Part shown: positions 34,600 through 42,525 of the stretch, in pieces
Numbering within the stretch: position 1 is the stretch's first letter
How the letters are laid out: each line of letters opens with the position of its first letter
Origin: Amycolatopsis rubida
GTDB taxonomy: Bacteria; Actinomycetota; Actinomycetes; Mycobacteriales; Pseudonocardiaceae
Assembly: GCF_900115345.1 (NCBI RefSeq)
Contig: NZ_FOWC01000015.1
Coordinates: forward strand, 146,620 to 210,619
Length of the DNA stretch: 64,000 bases
Direction: 5' to 3'
Translations under genes and position numbers: made by a program
The notes under the pieces: generated by a model
The model's input: only the letters and a program-made list of their open reading frames with translations
Databases searched by the model: none
Told to the model about the DNA's origin: nothing

Positions 34600-36191
34600 C
34601 GTCGACTCCCGGGATGGCGGAGGGAATGCCCGGCGAGCGCGCCGGTGGGGGATCCGTCTTCGAGGGCGGCGACGCCGTTGACGAAGACATGGTGCAGGCC
34701 CGCGGCGGGCTGCCGCGGATTGTCGAATGTCGCGGTGTCGGCGACCCTGTCCGGGTCGAACAGCACCAGGTCGGCCGAGTAACCGGGGCGGACGAGGCCC
34801 CGGTGGGTCAGCCCCAGCCGCCGTGCCGCGCGGCCCGTGAGGTGCGCGACGCAGTCGGCCAGTTCGAGAACGCCCAACTCGCGGACGTAGCGGGCGAGGT
34901 ACCGCGGGAAGGTGCCCCACGCGCGGGGATGCGGCCGCGCGCCGACCAGCAGGCCGTCCGAGCCGCCGGTGTGCGTGCGGTGCCGCATGATGGCCTGCAC
35001 GTTCTCCTCGTGCCCCACGTGCATGAGGCAGGACGTGCCGAGCTTTTCCTCGATCAGCGTGTCGAAGTACAGCTCTGCCGGGGTCTTCCCCGCGGCGCGC
35101 GCGGAGGCGAGGACGCTGTGTCCCACCAATGCGGCATTTTCCGCGCGGCGCACCCCGTTGATTTCGATGGCGTCCCAGTCGATCGGCACGCCGTGCGCAC
35201 CGTCCGAACCGGACTCTTCGATCTCGGCGCGGATGCGTTCGCGAGTGTCCGGATCGGACAGCCGGGCGAGCGTCGGCTCCAGCCCGCCTTCGGTGGACCA
35301 GCTCGGCAGCAGGGCGGACAGGTAGGTCGCGCCGGGAAGGTAGGGGTAGGTGTCGAGGGTGATGTCGCAGCCGTCGTCGAGTGCGTTGTCCAGCAGCCGC
35401 AACAGATCCGGTGCTTTGCCCTGGTTGACGGAGAAGTTCATTGTCGCGTGCGCGAGGTGCAGCGGGCAGCCGGAGCGGCGGGAGACGTCGACCATCTCCG
35501 CGAACGCCTCCAGCGCGCCCGCGCCGTAGCTGCGGTGGTGCGGGCTGTAGTAGCCGCCGCGCTCGCCGGCCACGCGGCACAGCTCGACCAATTCTTCGGT
35601 GGTCGCGTACATCCCGGGCGTGTAGGTCAACCCGGACGACAGGCCGAATGCGCCTTCTTCCAGCCCGGTCGCGACGAGTTCTTTCATCCGGGCCAGCTCC
35701 GCTTCGGTGGCGGGCCGGTCTTCCCAGCCCACCGCCAGCATCCGCACCGTGCCCTGCGGGACCAGGTACGCGGCGTTCGTCGCGATGCCCTGGTCGAGCC
35801 GGTCGAGGTACTCGCCGACCGAACGCCAGTTCCAGTCGAAGCCCGCCGGGTCGTCGTTCCATCCGGCCAGTTGCTGGCGCAGGCTCGCGAGCACTTCGTC
35901 GTTGACCGGGGCGTAGGAGAGACCGTCCTGGCCCAGCACCTCGGTGGTCACGCCCTGGGTGATCTTCGCCAGGTGCTCCGGGTTGGCGAGCAGTTGCAGG
36001 TCGGAATGCGAGTGCATGTCGATGAAGCCGGGGGAGAGGACCTGGCCGGTCGCGTCGAGCACGCGCGGCGCGGTCAGCTCTCCCGGCGCGGCGACGTCGC
36101 CGATGCGGTCGCCGGTGATCCCGACATCGCGGATCTCCAGCGGGGCCCCGGTTCCGTCGGCGACACGCGCGCCGCGGATGACCAGATCCAT
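34596..36191 (-). CDS. D-aminoacylase-type amidohydrolase (possible N-acetylglucosaminate deacetylase)
   Basis: A 531-residue amidohydrolase of the N-acyl-D-amino acid deacylase family. Metal site: HSHSD in FIDMHSHSDL, His in LHLAHATMN, catalytic Asp in TGGSDGLL followed by HPRAWGTFPRYLARYVRE. The usual zinc-binding Cys of D-aminoacylases (GNCG) is replaced: the segment reads TTEVLGQDGLSYAP, marking a distinct subgroup. Cytoplasmic. It would remove an acyl group from an N-acylated amino acid or amino sugar acid. It overlaps the PLP-enzyme gene by one base (TGATG) and gntP by four, so the three are tightly coupled. Confidence 0.88.
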   Translation of the reverse strand: MDLVIRGARVADGTGAPLEIRDVGITGDRIGDVAAPGELTAPRVLDATGQVLSPGFIDMHSHSDLQLLANPEHLAKITQGVTTEVLGQDGLSYAPVNDEVLASLRQQLAGWNDDPAGFDWNWRSVGEYLDRLDQGIATNAAYLVPQGTVRMLAVGWEDRPATEAELARMKELVATGLEEGAFGLSSGLTYTPGMYATTEELVELCRVAGERGGYYSPHHRSYGAGALEAFAEMVDVSRRSGCPLHLAHATMNFSVNQGKAPDLLRLLDNALDDGCDITLDTYPYLPGATYLSALLPSWSTEGGLEPTLARLSDPDTRERIRAEIEESGSDGAHGVPIDWDAIEINGVRRAENAALVGHSVLASARAAGKTPAELYFDTLIEEKLGTSCLMHVGHEENVQAIMRHRTHTGGSDGLLVGARPHPRAWGTFPRYLARYVRELGVLELADCVAHLTGRAARRLGLTHRGLVRPGYSADLVLFDPDRVADTATFDNPRQPAAGLHHVFVNGVAALEDGSPTGALAGHSLRHPGSRR

Positions 36192-37489
36192 CAGAACCAC
36201 GTCCGCACGAAATCGACCACCGTCTCGCCGTCGGCGTCCACGACCGGCAGCAGAGACCACTTGTCGAACGTCGTGCAGGGATGCGACAACCCGAGCCGCA
36301 CCCAGTCGCCGACCTCGACCGGCGACCCTTCCGGCAGTTCGAGGAATGCGTGCTGGTCGTTGAGCTTCGGGACGGTGTGCCCGGTCAGTCCAGTGACCAC
36401 GCCGTCCTTGCGCAGCAACTGCGGCTCCGGCATGCCTTCGTCGTACGGGAGGTCGCGCTTGCCCGCGGTGAGCAGTGCCAGCTCCGGGGTCGGCTTCGAC
36501 GTGACCTGCGCCCATGCGTGCAATGCCGGACGGAAGCTGTCGACGCCAGCGATGCGCGGGTGCTGGCCGAGCGGGGAGATCTCGCGGTAGAAGCCGTCGT
36601 CGTGCGTCAGGTACGCGCCGCTGCGCAGGATCGGGACCACTTCGAGCCCGTCCGGCCACGGCTTGGTCAGCTCGTCCACGACGCGGTCGAAGTACGCGCT
36701 GCCGCCCGCGGTGACGTACGCCGGTCCGTCAGCGAGCAAACCCTTCTCCGCGAAGGTAATCGTCGCGTTGCGAAGACTGTCCACATAGGAACTGATCTTC
36801 GCCAGAGCCGCATCGTCGGTGTGGTGCGACAGCGCGCCTTCATACCCGCCAGTGCCGCGCAGGCGCAGCATCGGGCTCTTCGCCGCCGCTTCAGCGACAG
36901 CCAGTGCAGTCGCGGCGTCGCGGACACCGGTGCGGCCGCCTTCGCCGCCCAGTTCGACCAGCACGTCGACGGGCCGCTCGGCACCGGCGAGCGCTTCGGT
37001 CATCAGCTCGACACTGCGCACCGAGTCGACCCAGCAGACGAACTCGAAGTCCGGATCCGCCGCCAGTTCGCCGGCCAGCCAGCGCAGCGCGGACGGGTCC
37101 ACGAGCTGGTTCGCCAGCAGGATCCGCGGCACGCCGAACGCGCGGTAGATCCGCACGTGCCCGGCGTTCGCCGCGGTGATGCCCCACGAGCCGTGCTCCA
37201 GCTGCCGGGCGAACAGCTCCGGAGCCATCGTCGTCTTGCCGTGCGGCGCGAGCGCGACGGCGCGTTCGGCGCACCAGCGGGCCATGGTGGCGAGGTTGTG
37301 CTCCATCGCGGCCGCGTCGATGACCACGAACGGACCGAAGAAGCCGTCGTCGAAGAGCTTCGCGCGGCGGGCCGCGGCTTCGTCGAGAGTGAGCCCGGAC
37401 AGCGCCGGGGGGAGAGCGCGGAAGCGCCAGTCGATCCGTTCGCCGCGCCCGGCTCGGACGGCGGCGGTGAGAGCGGCGTTGCTGTTCAT
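36191..37489 (-). CDS. PLP-dependent D-serine dehydratase/D-threonine aldolase-type lyase
   Basis: A 432-residue fold-type III PLP enzyme. The Schiff-base lysine is in ALAPHGKTTMAPE; the C-terminal barrel ends with GLSHPCTTFDKW, the His-x-Cys zinc site of D-serine dehydratases of the eukaryotic DSD type. These enzymes eliminate water or ammonia from D-hydroxyamino acids; a D-glucosaminate ammonia-lyase is a known activity for relatives. Product from D-glucosaminate would be 2-keto-3-deoxygluconate, which fits the divergent kinase gene. ATG at 37489 has GAGGT upstream. First gene of the minus-strand operon. Confidence 0.88.
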   Translation of the reverse strand: MNSNAALTAAVRAGRGERIDWRFRALPPALSGLTLDEAAARRAKLFDDGFFGPFVVIDAAAMEHNLATMARWCAERAVALAPHGKTTMAPELFARQLEHGSWGITAANAGHVRIYRAFGVPRILLANQLVDPSALRWLAGELAADPDFEFVCWVDSVRSVELMTEALAGAERPVDVLVELGGEGGRTGVRDAATALAVAEAAAKSPMLRLRGTGGYEGALSHHTDDAALAKISSYVDSLRNATITFAEKGLLADGPAYVTAGGSAYFDRVVDELTKPWPDGLEVVPILRSGAYLTHDDGFYREISPLGQHPRIAGVDSFRPALHAWAQVTSKPTPELALLTAGKRDLPYDEGMPEPQLLRKDGVVTGLTGHTVPKLNDQHAFLELPEGSPVEVGDWVRLGLSHPCTTFDKWSLLPVVDADGETVVDFVRTWF

Positions 37490-37500
37490 CTGGGACCTCG

Positions 37501-37541
37501 GTTGCGTATATTGCAACGGACGTTGCGCAAAATGCGTTGCA
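37501..37541. promoter_or_regulatory. IclR-type operator repeats between divergent operons
   Basis: GTTGCGTATATTGCAAC (37501-37517) is a perfect 5-bp inverted repeat; a second cluster, CGTTGCGCAAAATGCGTTGC (37521-37540), contains TTGCGCAA and another GTTGC. The pentamer GTTGC or its complement occurs four or more times. IclR proteins bind such TTGC/GCAA palindromes. Placed between the lyase and kinase starts, it can control both operons. Confidence 0.7.
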
Positions 37542-37588
37542 TAGGTGTAGCATCCGGGTCGCCACAGGTCAACGGGGAAGGGACGTCA

Positions 37589-38593
37589 GTGACCAGCAGT
37601 CCGACAGCGTCGCCCGGAGTGCCGCCCGAAGTGCTCTGCATCGGCGAGTCGATGGCGTTGTTCGTGCCCGCCGAACCCGGCCCGCCGGACGAGGTGCGCA
37701 CCTGGCTGCGCACCATCGGCGGCGCGGAGTCGAACGTCGCGTGCCACCTGCCCGCGCTCGGCGTGCCGAGCGGATGGGTCAGCGCGGTCGGCGACGACCC
37801 GTTCGGCCGCGCGCTCGTCCGCGAGATCGCGTCGGCGGGCGTGGACGTCCGAGGCGTCGTATTCGACCCGGCCCGTCCGACCGGGCTGTACGTGAAGGAA
37901 AGCGGCGCGGGCGGCAGCCCCGTCCGCTACTACCGCTCGGGTTCCGCCGCGTCTGGGATGGGCCCGGAACTGGTGTCCCAGCTGGACTTTTCCGGCGTTC
38001 GCGTGCTGCACCTCTCCGGGATCACGCCCGCGCTCTCGGACAGCTGCCTCGCACTCGTCCGCGCGCTGCTCGACCGGCCGCGCGGCGACCTGCTCGTGTC
38101 GTTCGACGTCAATCACCGCCCCGCGCTGTGGACCGGACGAGACCAGTCCGTGCTCGCCGAACTGGCCGGGAAGGCCGATCTGGTGCTGACCGGCGACGAC
38201 GAGGCCGAACGCGTGTGGGGCACCGGCGATCCGGTGCGGCTGCGCGCCCTTCTGCCTGGTCCGCGCACACTGGTCGTCAAGCACGGCGAACGCGGCGCGA
38301 CGCTCGTCGAGGGCTCGGCCGAACCGCTGTTCTCACCCGCGCTTCGGGTCGATGTCGTCGAGCCCGTCGGTGCCGGAGACGCCTTCGCCGCCGGATTCCT
38401 GGCCGCGACTCTGCGCGGCGCCGATCCGCTGACGAGGCTCCGGCGCGGTCACCTGCAAGCTGCCGCGACACTGTTGACTCAAGCCGACGTCGGCGTGCCG
38501 CTGGCCGAGGCCGTCGTGACGAAACTGGTGCAGGCGGACGCCGACGGCTGGAGTTCGGTCCGGCTCACCGGAGAGGGAGTGGTGGCCACGTGA
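37589..38593 (+). CDS. kdgK: PfkB-family sugar kinase, probable 2-keto-3-deoxygluconate kinase
   Basis: A 334-residue ribokinase-fold enzyme. LCIGESMALFVPAEPG opens the fold, GGAESNVACHLPALG is the substrate-lid region, and the ATP site with catalytic Asp is VEPVGAGDAFAAGF. Among PfkB proteins the GESM start and the YYRSGSAASGMGPE segment are typical of 2-keto-3-deoxygluconate kinases. Product would be KDPG for the Entner-Doudoroff aldolase, which is not in this window. GTG start with GGGGAAGGGA upstream. Followed by the IclR gene with a GTGA overlap. Confidence 0.85.
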   Translation: MTSSPTASPGVPPEVLCIGESMALFVPAEPGPPDEVRTWLRTIGGAESNVACHLPALGVPSGWVSAVGDDPFGRALVREIASAGVDVRGVVFDPARPTGLYVKESGAGGSPVRYYRSGSAASGMGPELVSQLDFSGVRVLHLSGITPALSDSCLALVRALLDRPRGDLLVSFDVNHRPALWTGRDQSVLAELAGKADLVLTGDDEAERVWGTGDPVRLRALLPGPRTLVVKHGERGATLVEGSAEPLFSPALRVDVVEPVGAGDAFAAGFLAATLRGADPLTRLRRGHLQAAATLLTQADVGVPLAEAVVTKLVQADADGWSSVRLTGEGVVAT

Positions 38594-39348
38594 GCCAAAG
38601 TCTCGACCGCGCGCTGACACTGCTGGGCGGTCTCGCTCGCGGCGGCAAGACGCTCGACGAGCTGGCCGAAGAGATCGGCGTGCACAAGACGACCGTGCTG
38701 CGGCTGCTGCGCACCCTCGAATCGCACCATTTCGTGCGGCGCGAAGGGGCCCGGCACTACCGGCTCGGCAGCGCGCTTTTCGACCTCGCCAACCAGGCGC
38801 TGGAGGATCGCGACGTCCGGCGCAGTTCGCACGAGGCGCTCGCCGCGCTGAATCAGCGCACCGGGCACACCGTGCACCTGGCGTCCTATGAGGACGGTGA
38901 GGTGGTGTACATCGACAAGTTCGAAGGCCACCACGCGGTCCGGATGTACTCGCGGGTCGGCAAACGCGCGCCGCTGCACTGCACCGCGGTCGGCAAGGTG
39001 CTGGTGGCGGCGATGCCGCGGGCGAAACGCGAAGAAGTCGCCCGCGCGATCGACTACATCGTGCTCACCGCCAACACCATCACCACGCCCGAGGCGTATC
39101 TGGCCGAACTGGACCAGGTCGCTGAGCGCGGGTACGCGGTGGACAATGCCGAGCACGAGGACTTCATCCACTGCGTTTCCGCGCCGGTGCGCGGCGCGGG
39201 CGGCGAAGTGCTCGCCGCGGCGTCGATGTCGGTGCCGAAGGTGCTGCTGGACCACGACGGGCTGCTGGCGCTCGTGCCCGAGCTGCTGGCCGCCGCGGAA
39301 GAAGCTTCCGTCCACAGTGGATGGACGGGGAACGGAAAGGGGCAATGA
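38590..39348 (+). CDS. IclR-family transcriptional regulator
   Basis: 252 residues: an N-terminal winged helix (LDELAEEIGVHKTTVLRLLRTLESHHFV) and a C-terminal GAF-like effector domain with GKRAPLHCTAVGKVLVA and the signature SAPVRGAGGEVLAAAS. IclR-type KdgR proteins sense 2-keto-3-deoxygluconate or related metabolites. Coupled to the kinase gene upstream and to the RidA gene downstream by four-base overlaps. It most likely binds the operator repeats at 37501-37541 and controls both divergent operons. Confidence 0.92.
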   Translation: MSQSLDRALTLLGGLARGGKTLDELAEEIGVHKTTVLRLLRTLESHHFVRREGARHYRLGSALFDLANQALEDRDVRRSSHEALAALNQRTGHTVHLASYEDGEVVYIDKFEGHHAVRMYSRVGKRAPLHCTAVGKVLVAAMPRAKREEVARAIDYIVLTANTITTPEAYLAELDQVAERGYAVDNAEHEDFIHCVSAPVRGAGGEVLAAASMSVPKVLLDHDGLLALVPELLAAAEEASVHSGWTGNGKGQ

Positions 39349-39731
39349 TGGGCAAGACGGCGATCACCAGCGAGAACGCGCCGAAGCCGCCGGCGAACTT
39401 CTCGCAGGCCGTCCGCAAGGGGAACATCCTCCAGGTCGCCGGCGCGGTCGCGTTCGACCCGGCCACGAACGAGATCGTCGGCGACGACGTCGTGAGCCAG
39501 ACCCGGCAGGTGTTCAAGAACCTGACCGCGCTGCTCGAAGAGGCGGGCTCGGGCTTCGCCGACGCGGTGATGGTGCGTGTGTACCTCACCGACACCAGCC
39601 ACTTCGCCGCGTTCAACGAGGTCTACAACGAGCTGATCGGCGAAGCCCCGCACGCGGCCCGCACCACGGTGTACGTCGGGCTGCCCGCCGGGCTCCTGGT
39701 CGAGATCGACGTGCTCGCCGTCCTCGACTGA
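39345..39731 (+). CDS. RidA family (YjgF/YER057c/UK114) enamine/imine deaminase
   Basis: A 128-residue RidA protein, which forms trimers and hydrolyses reactive imines released by PLP enzymes. Typical motifs: QVAGAVAFDP, TRQVFKNLTALLEEAGSGFADAVMVRVYLTD (with the catalytic Arg) and ARTTVYVGLPAGLLVEIDVLAVL. Its presence with a PLP ammonia-lyase in one regulon is a strong functional link. The ATG overlaps the IclR stop (ATGA); a second ATG follows directly. Confidence 0.93.
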   Translation: MMGKTAITSENAPKPPANFSQAVRKGNILQVAGAVAFDPATNEIVGDDVVSQTRQVFKNLTALLEEAGSGFADAVMVRVYLTDTSHFAAFNEVYNELIGEAPHAARTTVYVGLPAGLLVEIDVLAVLD

Positions 39732-39738
39732 CTTCGGT

Positions 39739-39780
39739 CGTGAGTGGCGATCACGGTTCTGACCGCGATCGCCACTCACG
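39739..39780. terminator. Palindromic terminator after the RidA gene
   Basis: CGTGAGTGGCGATC (39739-39752) pairs exactly with GATCGCCACTCACG (39767-39780); inside, CGGT/ACCG closes a four-base loop after one mismatch. It begins 7 bp after the RidA stop and ends 7 bp before the convergent ACC deaminase stop. Same family as the palindromes at 6756, 20589 and 41515. Confidence 0.8.
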
Positions 39781-39787
39781 AGCGCTC

Positions 39788-40786
39788 TCACCCCAGCACG
39801 CTCGTATACGCGTTGATCGCAGGCTGTCCGCCAAGATGTGCGTACAGCACGTTCGACTCCTTCGCGATCTCACCGCTGCGCACGAGCTCGATCAGCCCGG
39901 CCATCGACTTCCCCTCGTACACCGGGTCGGTGATCATGCCTTCCAGCTGCGCGGCAGTCCGGATCGCCTCAAGCGTCCGCTCGTCCGGAATGCCGTAGCC
40001 GCCCGCGTGAAAACGCTCGTCGAGTTCTGCGTCTTCGACCGGCCCGGCCTCGATCAGCCCCGCGGTGCTCTTCGCGATCCGGCCGATCTGCTCGCGCGTC
40101 TCCTCGGGCTTCGCCGACGCGTCGATCCCCAGGATCCGCCGCGGCTTCCCGCTCGCCGCCGCTCCGGCCAGCATCCCCGCCTGCGTGCTGCCGGTGACCG
40201 AGCAAACCACGACAGTGTCGAAGAAGACGCCGAGTTCGCGTTCCTGTTCCCCGAGTTCCAGGACCCAGTTCGCGAAGCCGAGCCCGCCGAGCCGGTGGTC
40301 CGACGCGCCGGCCGGGATCGCGTACGGCGTGCCGCCGTTCGCCTCGACCTCCGCCAGCGCCTGCTCCCAGCTCTCCTTGAAGCCGATGCCGAACCCGGCG
40401 TCGACGAGCCGGACGTCCGCGCCGAGGATCCGCGACAGCTGGATGTTGCCGACCTTGTCGTGCAGCGGATCGGCCCAGTCGACCCAGCTTTCCTGCACCA
40501 GCACGGCTTTCATTCCGGCCCGCGCCGCCGCGGCCGCGACCTGGCGCGTGTGGTTCGACTGCACGCCGCCGATCGAGACGAGCGTGTCCGCTCCCTCGGC
40601 GAGCGCGTCGGCGACGAGGTACTCCAGTTTGCGCGTCTTGTTGCCGCCGTAGGCGAGGCCGGAGTTGAGGTCCTCGCGCTTGGCCCAGACGGCCGCGCCG
40701 CCGAGGTGTTCGCTGAGCCGGTCCAGCCGGTGCACCGGCGAAGGCCCGACGAGCAACGGGAAACGGGGGAATTCAGCCAGGCTCAC
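39788..40786 (-). CDS. acdS: 1-aminocyclopropane-1-carboxylate (ACC) deaminase
   Basis: A 332-residue fold-type II PLP enzyme that splits ACC, the plant ethylene precursor, into 2-oxobutanoate and ammonia. PLP lysine lies in GGNKTRKLEYL, the nucleophilic Ser in GVQSNHTRQVAA. The C-terminal features that separate ACC deaminase from D-cysteine desulfhydrase are kept: Glu in DPVYEGKSMAGL and Leu in YAHLGGQPA. GTG with GGAGG upstream, overlapping the GntR stop (GTGA). The operon suggests a life near plants, where lowering ethylene is useful. Confidence 0.88.
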   Translation of the reverse strand: MSLAEFPRFPLLVGPSPVHRLDRLSEHLGGAAVWAKREDLNSGLAYGGNKTRKLEYLVADALAEGADTLVSIGGVQSNHTRQVAAAAARAGMKAVLVQESWVDWADPLHDKVGNIQLSRILGADVRLVDAGFGIGFKESWEQALAEVEANGGTPYAIPAGASDHRLGGLGFANWVLELGEQERELGVFFDTVVVCSVTGSTQAGMLAGAAASGKPRRILGIDASAKPEETREQIGRIAKSTAGLIEAGPVEDAELDERFHAGGYGIPDERTLEAIRTAAQLEGMITDPVYEGKSMAGLIELVRSGEIAKESNVLYAHLGGQPAINAYTSVLG

Positions 40787-41433
40787 GCGTCCTCCAGGAG
40801 GGCTTCGAGGTCGGTCCAAATCGTTGAAGTGAGCTGCGCGGCGGTTTTCTCGTCGCCGCTTTCCAGCGCGGCGATGAGTTCTTCGTGCCGCGCGACCGAG
40901 CGATGCGCGGGCAGCGAGCTGAACCGCGCGTATTCGAGACGGCGCAGCAACGGCGTGTACCGGTCGAGCGTCGCCGCGACCGCCCGGTTTCCGCACGCGC
41001 GCACCGGAATGTCGTGCACTTCGTCGTCGGCTTCGATCGCCTTGCCGACGTCTCCCTCGGCGACGGCCGAGCGGAACCGGTCGTTGGCTTCGCGCATTTC
41101 CGCGATCTGCTCCGTGCCGAGCCGGGCTTCGCGCACGACCAGCTCGTGCAGCGCCCGCACGAGCCGGACCGCATCGCGGACGTCGCCCGCGTCGAACTCG
41201 GCGACCCTCGTGTAACTCTGCGGCTTCGACACGACCAGCCGGTCCTCGGCCAGCCGCAGCAGCGCCTGCCGGACCGGGGCGCGGGAAAGCCCGAGCTGTT
41301 CGGCGAGGTCGGCGTCGCGCAGGGGAGTGCCCGGCGGGAGGCTGCCGTCGATGATGGCGTGCCGGATGCGCTCGTACGCCTCGTCGCGCAGCAGCGACCG
41401 GGAGACTTTGGGAAGTGCACTCACATCTAACAT
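40783..41433 (-). CDS. GntR-family regulator, FCD subfamily
   Basis: 216 residues: winged helix at 15-75 (YERIRHAIIDGSLPPGTPLRDADLAEQLGLSRAPVRQALLRL) and an all-helical FCD effector domain with the metal or ligand residues Asp, His and His (DDEVHDIPVRACGN, HRSVARHEELIAAL). Directly upstream of acdS in one operon, it probably responds to ACC or a related amino acid. The ATG at 41433 lies in the middle of a perfect palindrome; a GTG at 41424 is an alternative. Neither has a ribosome binding site, so the mRNA may be leaderless. Confidence 0.88.
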   Translation of the reverse strand: MLDVSALPKVSRSLLRDEAYERIRHAIIDGSLPPGTPLRDADLAEQLGLSRAPVRQALLRLAEDRLVVSKPQSYTRVAEFDAGDVRDAVRLVRALHELVVREARLGTEQIAEMREANDRFRSAVAEGDVGKAIEADDEVHDIPVRACGNRAVAATLDRYTPLLRRLEYARFSSLPAHRSVARHEELIAALESGDEKTAAQLTSTIWTDLEALLEDA

Positions 41434-41442
41434 GTTAGATGT
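41423..41442. promoter_or_regulatory. Perfect 20-bp palindrome at the GntR gene start
   Basis: ACATCTAACATGTTAGATGT, a perfect inverted repeat centred on the ATG of the regulator gene. Its TAACATGTTA core fits GntR/FCD operators, so it is a strong candidate for autoregulation. Confidence 0.75.
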
Positions 41443-41514
41443 TGGTGACTGCTGAGGGCAACGGTCCGGACGACGGGATACGACTGACGCGGGCTTGGTG
41501 CGCGCGTAGGGCAG

Positions 41515-41555
41515 CGTGAGTGTTTGTGCCAGTTAGAACCGCTACAACACTCACG
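41515..41555. repeat. Palindromic repeat element
   Basis: A 41-bp imperfect palindrome: CGTGAGTGTT at the left, AACACTCACG at the right, with GTTAGAAC in the middle. Outer ends and centre match the elements at 20589-20630 and 39739-39780. Here it is not next to a gene end. Confidence 0.7.
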
Positions 41556-41818
41556 GACCCCTGCCAGCCGGTCCTCGGCACGGTCACCCGACGTGCTGCG
41601 GGCACCGGAGCGCGATCATGGCGAGCTGCCGGACCCTCGCGGATCCCGGGGCGGAACTCCGGCACCGAGCTGCCGGGCGTCGATCAGTGCCACGCGGATG
41701 GCGTGCTGCGGCTGTGCCTGCTCCGATCTGGCGCACCCGGGTCCTTAGCCGCGCCCGGGGCTCTATCCAGCGCGCCTTCGGCCGGAAACGATTGCCGCCA
41801 GCCTTCGCCCGGAAACGG

Positions 41819-41856
41819 CGAAGACCCGCCCGGCGATGCCGTGAGGCGGGTCTTCG
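41819..41856 (-). terminator. Terminator of the DUF1844 gene
   Basis: CGAAGACCCGCC (41819-41830) pairs exactly with GGCGGGTCTTCG (41845-41856), loop of 14. It lies 26 bp beyond the stop of the minus-strand DUF1844 gene. Confidence 0.75.
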
Positions 41857-41881
41857 GATGTCTCCCGGGAGGGCTTCCGGC

Positions 41882-42241
41882 TCAGTGCACCGGCCCGGTG
41901 TACTTCTCGCCCGGCCCCTGGCCCGGCGGGTCCGGCACGACCGACGCCTCGCGGAACGCCTTCTGCAGCGACTGCAGCCCGTCGCGAAGGGGCCCGGCGT
42001 GCAGGCCGAGGTACTCCGCGGAGGCGGTCACGAGCCCGGCGAGCGCGGTGATGAGGCGGCGCGCCTCGTCGAGGTCGCGGTGCGGCGAGTTCTCCGGGTC
42101 GGCGTCGGCGAGGCCGAGGCGTTCGGCCCCCGCGGACAGCAGCATCACCGCGGCGCGGCTGATCACCTCGACGCTCGGGATCTCCTCGAGCCCGCGGTCG
42201 TCGGGGGAATACGGGGGCGGTGGCGAAGGTTGTTCTGACAC
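41882..42241 (-). CDS. DUF1844 domain protein
   Basis: A 119-residue protein with a Pro-rich N-terminus and the DUF1844 core: EVISRAAVMLLSAGAERLGL, then LDEARRLITALAGLVTASAEYLG and LRDGLQSLQKAFREAS, a helical pair. Function unknown. Actinobacteria often keep this gene divergent from infC, as here, so co-regulation with translation is possible. GTG at 42241 chosen, with AAGGGT upstream; a longer in-frame start at 42319 exists. Confidence 0.85.
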   Translation of the reverse strand: MSEQPSPPPPYSPDDRGLEEIPSVEVISRAAVMLLSAGAERLGLADADPENSPHRDLDEARRLITALAGLVTASAEYLGLHAGPLRDGLQSLQKAFREASVVPDPPGQGPGEKYTGPVH

Positions 42242-42244
42242 GTC

Positions 42245-42253
42245 TGGTACCCT
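42245..42253 (+). promoter_or_regulatory. Probable infC promoter (extended -10)
   Basis: TGGTACCCT, an extended -10 of the TGn-TAnnnT form. Transcription would start near 42260, giving a leader of about 265 nt before infC. No good -35 is seen. Confidence 0.4.
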
Positions 42254-42431
42254 TCCACGTGCGACCAGCTCCCGAGCGATCGGGGGCGGCAAGTGGAGCC
42301 CCGCTCCCACCCGCGTCACCGCCTCAGGTGTCCGGGTCCGGTCTCGCCGAAGTGGTGCATTGCCGTTCTGGCAGCGTACTGCGGAGGCGAAGCGTTCGGC
42401 CGTCCGGCCGGGCGCGATCGGAGACAGAGCG

Positions 42432-42467
42432 GGCCCCGTGCACCGGCAGCAGCCGGCGAGCGGGGCC
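42432..42467 (+). promoter_or_regulatory. Structured leader hairpin before infC
   Basis: GGCCCCG (42432-42438) pairs with CGGGGCC (42461-42467); inside, CCGGC (42443-42447) pairs with GCCGG (42452-42456). No U-tract follows. It may be part of a regulatory leader, comparable in position to L20/IF3-responsive leaders in other bacteria, though it matches no class I recognise. Confidence 0.4.
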
Positions 42468-42525
42468 TGAATCGTGTGGGCACCAGGTCGAAACGAGAAA
42501 ACATCACTCGGACCAAGGAGGCCCC

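Larger units (their letters stand above)
41434..41881. other. Gap between GntR gene and DUF1844 gene
   Basis: About 450 bp. It holds the operator, the palindromic element at 41515-41555 and the terminator at 41819-41856. Between 41560 and 41815 no gene is supportable. Confidence 0.5.
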
